From assembly GCA_036971715.1 (NCBI GenBank), contig JAVHJL010000007.1:186001-250000 (forward strand): a DNA stretch of 64,000 bases. Reading direction: 5' to 3'. The DNA is from Arthrobotrys musiformis (Eukaryota > Ascomycota > Orbiliomycetes > Orbiliales > Orbiliaceae). The notes under the pieces were generated by a model, which was given only the letters and a program-made list of their open reading frames with translations, was not told where the DNA came from and did no database searches. Made by a program: the position numbers and the translations under genes. Positions 58,393 through 64,000 of the stretch are shown here, piece after piece (position 1 is the stretch's first letter; each line of letters opens with the position of its first letter).

Positions 58393-58523
58393 TGGTTTGT
58401 GACCAACTGCTTGACCGAAAGACTGACCGATAGGCTGACCGATAGACTGGCCGTTCAACTAACCATTCAATTGACCATTCAATTAACCATTCAACTAACC
58501 GTTTGTCTGACCGTCATTTGACC
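58393..58523. repeat. 12-bp tandem array, about eleven units ending YTRACC
   Basis: Consecutive 12-bp units from 58393 to 58512 plus an 11-bp unit to 58523. All end in TGACC, TAACC or TGGCC; four adjacent units (58453-58500) are nearly identical (ATTCAAYTRACC). In translation it gives a four-residue periodicity on either strand. Confidence 0.85.
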
Positions 58524-58747
58524 GTCACAGTGCGGTCAGCGGTGTCGCCAGCATGTCTTTTGACATACAAAACCATCACGTGATTATGAAGTAGATGTGT
58601 AACCACGTGACCCGCGTCCTGGAGTGATTGTTTTGGTCGCGTCAACCGCAACCCAGACCCCAATTTTGACGATTCCCCCACGACAGCCTTCAACACCCCA
58701 TCGCTCCTGCCCTCATTGAAACCTCCAAAGATACAGGAAAAAGAAAA

Positions 58748-60416
58748 ATGGCTCGTCGACCGCTCTCCAGACTCACATCTCACTACAAACTCCCTCCTTC
58801 CCCACAACTAACCCGCTACCTCTTACGACTGTCAAAGCCCTCCCTTGAAAAGCTGGTGTTCGACTGGCTTAGAACGCCACTTTGTGCGCCCGATCTCACA
58901 CCTACCAACGACGACCTGGTAGATGCTGGATATGATGAGGAGCCCCAGGATGCGACAGTGGAGGAGGTGGAGGAAATATACACAAGCCTAGGTTCGAGGA
59001 AGGAGATTGTTGAAAGGGTTTTTGAAAGAGAGTGGGTGTGTATTACGTTTCTTACTCCTGCGATTGCTGTGGGTTGGATGGCAAGCTAATTTGGAACAGA
59101 GAGGCGGGTTGACGATGCACCAGGTCGCTCAAGTTGATATACAGTGTACGTATGTCCCTCATTATAGCAAAGTGGTGGAGGACATAAGGCTCACGGGTTG
59201 TAGATTTGCTTGACCACCCCTCGTCGCTAAAATGGACTGCCTCTGAGCTGGTTCTCGAGGAAGGCAAGAAGCTGGCTGGTGACAGTAAGTTCAATACATC
59301 TCTTGATACCACTTGGTACTGTTGTCTAATGCTGTTATTAGAACTCCCTAAATTCCAACCTGTCGTATTCTGCAAATCGATACTGGAAATCATGGATCCG
59401 ATGGTTCAATGCGTATGTCACACCCCTTCACGCGGATTTGATACGAACTAATTGATTTGATGGTGTAGCACCCATATTACATTGCCCACCCAAGCCTCCC
59501 ACTCACAATTGTCCGCCTATCCCTTCATAGCCCTTATCCTCTACCTACCGTCCCACCACCAGCAAACCAAATATTCTACCTCGCAGTCCCGACATCGTCG
59601 CCACATCTCTTCTTCACGCCACAAAGATCGCAGCTAGCGGACGTATGCCGAAAATCTCTACCGATTGCGCTGTCATCACAGCATAGACGGTATGATCTCG
59701 TATCTACCGCTTTATCGGCGAAGACGTTGGAAGCATTGGTAGCAAGGAAGGGATGCGAGAGAGGGGATTTGGCCGCGGGAGGTGGGTGGAGCGTATTTGC
59801 TGTTGAAGGGGAAGGAGCAGCAGAAGGCGACCCATTGGAAGCTTCACGGCCGCGTAAGAGGCGGTCGCTGGATGCTGATATGGATGGCGGTAGTAATAAT
59901 AATGGTGAAGGGAAAAAGAGGAAGAGACTTGCAGAAGAAAGATTTGGAAAGTCGGCAACGGTGGGAGATGGGAGTGGTCTCGAGAGGGTGGAGGTTAAAC
60001 TGAGGGAAGTCTGGCCGAAGGGGAAAGGAGTTCCTGGGGTTCTCGGGGTTGTAGATGGCAATGCTGCTAAGGGGAAGAAGGGCAGACCTAAGAAAGATGT
60101 CTCTTCTGGTACAAACAGCGAAGATGGGCCTTTGGTTGACGAGCAGGCGCCTTGGAAGGGAAGGAGCTGGATGCCGAATGTTGACGTGGTATTGGAAGGC
60201 ACGCACGTGTTTGCCGGGGTCAGGACGTTGGTTGAGGAAGGTGTGTTCGATGGGGAGAAGATACCGACGTGGATGACTGGGGAAGAGGGGAAGAGTGTGG
60301 GGATGGTCAAGGGAGGGACTATCTTGAAGAGTTCGGCGGTAGTGGGGATATACGATGCTACTGCTGCTGTTGCTGCTGGCCCCGGTGGGAAGAGGGGCAG
60401 ACGGAAGACTACTTAG
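58748..60416 (+). CDS. CHL4: Inner kinetochore protein Chl4 (CENP-N homologue)
   Basis: Five exons, 58748-59035, 59100-59145, 59204-59284, 59342-59412 and 59469-60416, with four introns of 56-64 bp, give 477 residues. The N-terminal LSRLSK-like segment SLEKLVFDWLRTPL, then RKEIVERVFEREW, RGGLTMHQVAQVDIQYLLDHPSSLKWTA (split over three exons), and FQPVVFCKSIL follow the Chl4/Mis15 pattern. PHLFFTPQRSQLADVCRKSLPIALS is the second conserved block. A Lys/Arg/Gly-rich loop (about 265-345) interrupts before the C-terminal VVLEGTHVFAGVRTLVEEG. Chl4 pairs with Iml3 (CENP-L) and reads the CENP-A nucleosome. A repeat-rich region with CDEI-like sites lies immediately upstream. Confidence 0.87.
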
Positions 60417-60969
60417 TACCTAGGTTGTCCTCTTATATTGCTCGAAAGATTCACTTTTCCGGTCTGTTTTTTCCTGTTTTGCGAGCGAGCATTTGACAGT
60501 TCTCCGGTGTCATCACGACGGTTGTAATTATAATTATTCCTGTGCTTCTGGTATTAACGGCGCCAATACTATGTTCGTCCTGGTAGTAGTTCTGATAGTA
60601 GTTCCGATATCGATAGTAGTGATAGTAGTCCTGATAGTAGTGGTGTTTGGGGAGTCAAATCGGCCGAGCGGTAAGCACGTCATAGCAAAGTGGAGCCGGT
60701 TGGACCTCCTGAACGAGCTTCAAAACCGACTTGGAGCGAGCGGGCAAACCGTGGGATCCCGGCCCAAACCAAACGGCGTCTGGTCGGAACCGGACCTCAA
60801 ATAAAATGGCTGGATCCCGCATTCCTTGGTTTCCTCGACTTCATCTCTTCTAACTAAAATACCTCATCGCATCGCATCGCATCTCGTTTGCATCTATCTC
60901 ATCGTACTCGTGCTTCGATATAATAGGTAGAATTCTATAGAACAAGATAACTAAGCTCGAACGCAAGCA
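60417..60969. other. Intergenic region CHL4 / acyl-CoA synthetase
   Basis: 553 bp; a GTAGT/GATAGTAG-rich stretch at 60580-60645 and a CATCG(CATCG) repeat at 60863-60880. No gene seen. Confidence 0.55.
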
Positions 60970-62511
60970 ATGGCGACTCTTCCCACCGCCTTCTCGCCCA
61001 CTCCCTCGGCTCCCGCCGTCATTATCCCCTCCACCGCCAGAACCTACACCTACGCCCAACTCTCCTCTCAAATCCACACCTTCCAGACCTTCCTGGCTTC
61101 CGTCGGCATCACCAATGGCTCTGCCGTCTCGATCTCCCTCGTAAACGGCCTAGACTTCATCGTCTCCTTCCTCGCTGCAACTCACCAACGCGCTATCGCC
61201 GCTCCATTGAACCCAGCTTACAAACAAGCCGAATTCGAATTCTACATCGACGACATAAAATCCGCGCTTTTGGTCGTTCCACAGGGCTCTGTCGCTTCGA
61301 ACTCTGAAGCAGTCCGTGCGGCTAGGAAATACAATGCCGGGATAGCAGAAGTTCACGTGGACGGCAACGGCGATGTCAAAGTCTCACTCGTCGAACGGGG
61401 ACGTCTGGGTGGGTCGGTACCTCTAGCTACTGCTCAACCTTCGGACGTGGCATTGGTACTACACACCTCTGGCACGACGGGGCGTCCGAAGGCTGTCCCA
61501 TTGACGCATAAGAACCTCACGACTACGATGCGAAATATCAAAGCTACATACGCCTTATCACCAGCGGATAGAACATACCTCGTCATGCCGCTATTCCACG
61601 TCCATGGCCTGCTAGCTGGTTTCCTAGCACCATTGCACTCCGGCGGATCGGTCATCGTCCCGCCGAAATTCTCGGCGACGACATTCTGGAGCGAATTCGT
61701 GAGGTTCAAGGCGAATTGGTATACCGCCGTTCCATCGATGAATTCCATCCTGCTTAAATCTCCACCCCCGAACCCGCTACCTTATATTCGGTTCATTAGA
61801 AGTTGTTCGTCGCCTTTGGCGCCGGCTACTTTCCACCAGATTGAGAGTACCTTCGGTGCACCGGTATTGGAGGCATACGCCATGACCGAGGCGGCACATC
61901 AGATGACTTCGAACCCCCTACCACCTGCTAAGAGAAAGCCAGGTTCCGTAGGATTGGGACAAGGCGTCGATATCAAGATTCTCGATGATAACGGCGATGA
62001 GGTTCCGCAGGGTAAAGAAGGAGAAATCTCGATCAAAGGCGAAAACGTGACGCAGGGGTATCTAAACAATCCCGCCGCCAATGCTAGTAGTTTTACAAAA
62101 TCGGGGTACTTCAGAACAGGAGATCAGGGGAAGAAGGATGAAGACGGGTACGTTATCATCACTGGTAGGATCAAGGAGTTGATCAACCGTGGAGGTGAGA
62201 AGATATCGCCGATAGAGATAGATAGTGCATTATTAGCCCACGAGACAGTTCAGGAGGCCGTCAGCTTCGCGATAGAGCACGAGATATTGGGACAGGTACC
62301 CGGTGCGGCGGTTGTGTTCAAGGAAGGGAAACAAGTGGGTGTTGAGGAGTTAAAGAGGTTCCTGGGAGAGAAATTGGCAGCGTTTAAGATCCCTACGAAG
62401 ATTTATGTTACGAAGCACATGCCCAAGACTGCCACCGGGAAAATCCAAAGAAGGATTGTGGCGGAGGAGATGAAGAGGGAGGAGGCCGTGCAAGGCAAGG
62501 CGAAGTTGTAG
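60970..62511 (+). CDS. PCS60: Peroxisomal AMP-binding acyl-CoA synthetase, Pcs60/Fat2 (oxalyl-CoA synthetase) type
   Basis: A single-exon protein of 513 residues of the adenylate-forming (ANL) superfamily. Motifs: the P-loop-like HTSGTTGRPK (165-174), MPLFHVHGLLAG, EAYAMTEAAHQMTSNP, the hinge-proximal GYFRTGDQG, GRIKELINRGGEKISP, and the C-terminal lysine region PKTATGKIQRR. The chain ends in Ala-Lys-Leu, a type 1 peroxisomal targeting signal. The closest characterised relatives by motif layout are yeast Pcs60/Fat2 and plant AAE3, which activate oxalate to oxalyl-CoA with ATP. A medium- or short-chain acyl substrate is an alternative that the sequence does not exclude. The ATG follows GCAAGCA, a favourable context. 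Confidence 0.9.
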   Translation: MATLPTAFSPTPSAPAVIIPSTARTYTYAQLSSQIHTFQTFLASVGITNGSAVSISLVNGLDFIVSFLAATHQRAIAAPLNPAYKQAEFEFYIDDIKSALLVVPQGSVASNSEAVRAARKYNAGIAEVHVDGNGDVKVSLVERGRLGGSVPLATAQPSDVALVLHTSGTTGRPKAVPLTHKNLTTTMRNIKATYALSPADRTYLVMPLFHVHGLLAGFLAPLHSGGSVIVPPKFSATTFWSEFVRFKANWYTAVPSMNSILLKSPPPNPLPYIRFIRSCSSPLAPATFHQIESTFGAPVLEAYAMTEAAHQMTSNPLPPAKRKPGSVGLGQGVDIKILDDNGDEVPQGKEGEISIKGENVTQGYLNNPAANASSFTKSGYFRTGDQGKKDEDGYVIITGRIKELINRGGEKISPIEIDSALLAHETVQEAVSFAIEHEILGQVPGAAVVFKEGKQVGVEELKRFLGEKLAAFKIPTKIYVTKHMPKTATGKIQRRIVAEEMKREEAVQGKAKL

Positions 62512-64000
62512 AAACCATCTTTGCTCTGTGGAGTTCATATATATATATATATATATATTTAGTAAGGTATATGCTATCGAGGGTAGCTACTGTGCCAGGA
62601 AAGGGGGGTTTATTGATCCGGTATCAATACGGTATTGTGACCATAATGCGTATTACAACGGTATTGGGAGCAAAAAACGACATATAATTCAGATTACAAC
62701 AGTATTCAAAAACACCCTTCTTCTAGCACAGTACCTATTTGGAGATGTTCAAGTTGACCAATTTGGAACACAGTTGTGTAAGTATTTCTATAGATACCAT
62801 AAATATTTTTAAAGCTCCTATATTACAACATTCATATCCCTTAGATTGCTAGATAGAATATGCTATAAACATCGATCGTACATCGAGCTCTACGCAGAAT
62901 TTCTCGCGAATAGTTACTAGCCTAGGGCCTGATTCGATTGAAGTACATACTTAGTACCTTACTATCCAGATGTATTGCCTTGGGTGCAGGCTGGGTCTCG
63001 GGCCATATACCGTGGAATTGAGAATCTTAAGCGCGTAGGGGAAACTTTAGCCCCCAGTACGGGCGTAAATCAATTGATCAAATAGGCTCCATAAAATCCG
63101 TCATCTGTGAAGATTAGCTATCAGCTCACGAGATAGGATCAGTCGTAGAACTCCGCAGAAATCCCGCTAACCCAATATAATATCAATAACCATATTACAC
63201 TAAAATTACGAAATCCAACTTTGACAACTGCCCTCCTCTCATGCGTCGATGGTGATGTATGCGATGCCGTAATGATATTAATAATCGACTGCCGAAATCT
63301 ACTGCCGCTTGACATCATACTATGCGCTTGCGGAGTCGAGCTCCGCGATCCGTCCCATTGGTTCGTTGGAAGGGCATTGATCCGAGGAATTTTGACTTTT
63401 TGCAGTTCTTTTTTGCGAAGGGTTGGATGCCCACATGAAAAGAAGAATATATTCCAGATGGAATAAATCTTCCCTTTATATGGATACTTAACCCTGCATA
63501 TCAAAACGTATGGGTAGCACGTATTCGGAGCGGGGGAGAAGGGGGGGTGGAATGTTGAAAGCCGGAATAGGCCTAATGGATATTCAACCCTTTTCTTTTT
63601 TTTTGGAGTCTACATGCGGAAAATATACGAAGTGTTTCTTTGGATTGTTACGTTATACCCCACAACCGGGCGTTTGGTATTACTGTTCCGGGAAGAGGGG
63701 ACGAATGGGATTCCCAGCGGCATGGGCGAGGGAGGTCTCTCCCGAGAACCCAGGCCCATGATGTCGGAGGGATGGAGTTAGGTAGCCTCGGAAGGAGGCT
63801 TTAGAGGATTCGGCTTCGAGGATTCTAGAACTATTATTGTGAGCAATATAATACGGATTTGTGATATTGCTTGTGTAAATCCAGCAGTAGTCTCGGCGCC
63901 ATTCGGAAGGAACGGAGGGCCGCGGCCCGTGTCAATTAATTCCGACATGGAATTTCTAAACTATCAGATATGTCTATTTCCATTGGAATCCCGCGGCAAG
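62512..64000. other. Terminal intergenic region
   Basis: No gene recognised. A (TA)n tract lies at 62537-62558 just after the synthetase stop. The frames at 63139-63504 (-) and 63510-63761 (+) have no family features. Confidence 0.5.
62537..62558. repeat. (AT)n dinucleotide tract
   Basis: About eleven AT units, 26 bp after the synthetase stop codon. Confidence 0.9.

Larger units (their letters stand above)
57240..58611. promoter_or_regulatory. Cluster of eight RTCACRTG (Cbf1/CDEI-type bHLH) sites
   Basis: Matches on either strand at 57240-57247, 57354-57361, 57368-57375, 57667-57674, 57757-57764, 58014-58021, 58575-58582 and 58604-58611. The first is part of the 10-bp palindrome GTCACGTGAC. 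An 8-mer with this degeneracy is expected roughly once per 8 kb over both strands, so eight in 1.4 kb is a strong excess. In yeasts this element is bound by the bHLH protein Cbf1 at centromeres (CDEI) and at Met/respiration promoters. Confidence 0.7.
56376..58747. other. Repeat-rich divergent region LACTB2-like / CHL4, 2.4 kb
   Basis: No gene recognised. It contains a TA-rich stretch near 56419-56445, eight RTCACRTG sites (57240-58611), a 29/30-bp tandem array (57445-57631), a decamer repeat (57836-57959) and a 12-bp tandem array (58393-58523). The CHL4 start at 58748 follows an A-rich stretch. Confidence 0.7.

Noticed and set aside
58162..58458. 98-codon minus-strand frame with GQxx four-residue repeats
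   Set aside because: It arises from the 12-bp minisatellite being a multiple of three; no other coding evidence.

Overview
The window is nuclear DNA of a filamentous ascomycete (Pezizomycotina). The evidence is short introns (mostly 54-105 bp) with GTATGT/GTAAGT-type donors and CTAAC/CTGAC branch points, plus fungus-specific families (Aim19, Vfa1, Ice2, Chl4, DUF3425 bZIP, fungal_trans_2-type regulator, fungal CorA-like proteins). The order or species cannot be fixed from the sequence alone. I rebuilt 21 complete genes and one partial gene; almost all splice junctions were chosen by checking reading phase and family motifs on both sides.

Layout. 1-1.2 kb: partial Q-rich protein (-). 1.2-4.3 kb: gene-poor. 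4.3-7.5 kb: nine-exon CorA-like membrane protein (-). 8.2-10.1 kb: convergent housekeeping pair RIB7-like (+) and COQ4 (-). 10.4-17 kb: accessory-looking block of SDR (-), fungal_trans_2-type regulator (+), DUF3425 bZIP (+), SDR (-). 19.4-21.7 kb: large unknown membrane protein (+). 22.1-30.6 kb: AlkA/Mag1 glycosylase (+), Aim19-like (-), Ima1 inner-nuclear-membrane protein (-), Ice2 (+). 31.2-34.2 kb: two YCII-domain paralogues in tandem (-). 35.6-36.8 kb: VFA1 (+). 36.8-46.5 kb: 9.7 kb without a recognisable gene, becoming pyrimidine-rich towards the start of a multi-finger C2H2 protein (46.5-48.6 kb, +). 50-56.4 kb: TatD-type nuclease (-), ALG14 (+), mitochondrial ribosomal protein uL24m (-), LACTB2-like metallo-hydrolase (-). 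56.4-58.7 kb: repeat-rich intergenic stretch with eight RTCACRTG sites. 58.7-62.5 kb: kinetochore protein CHL4 (+) and a peroxisomal Pcs60/Fat2-like acyl-CoA synthetase (+). 62.5-64 kb: no gene seen.

Function. Most genes are unrelated single-copy housekeeping functions: riboflavin and ubiquinone synthesis, DNA repair, nuclear envelope and ER membrane biology, N-glycosylation, mitochondrial translation, ESCRT/Vps4, kinetochore. The one plausible co-functional group is the SDR/regulator/bZIP/SDR block. The most unusual non-coding signal is the CHL4/LACTB2 divergent region. It combines three different tandem repeats with a dense cluster of the palindromic bHLH (Cbf1/CDEI-type) site. I see no transposase, reverse transcriptase, rRNA or CRISPR.
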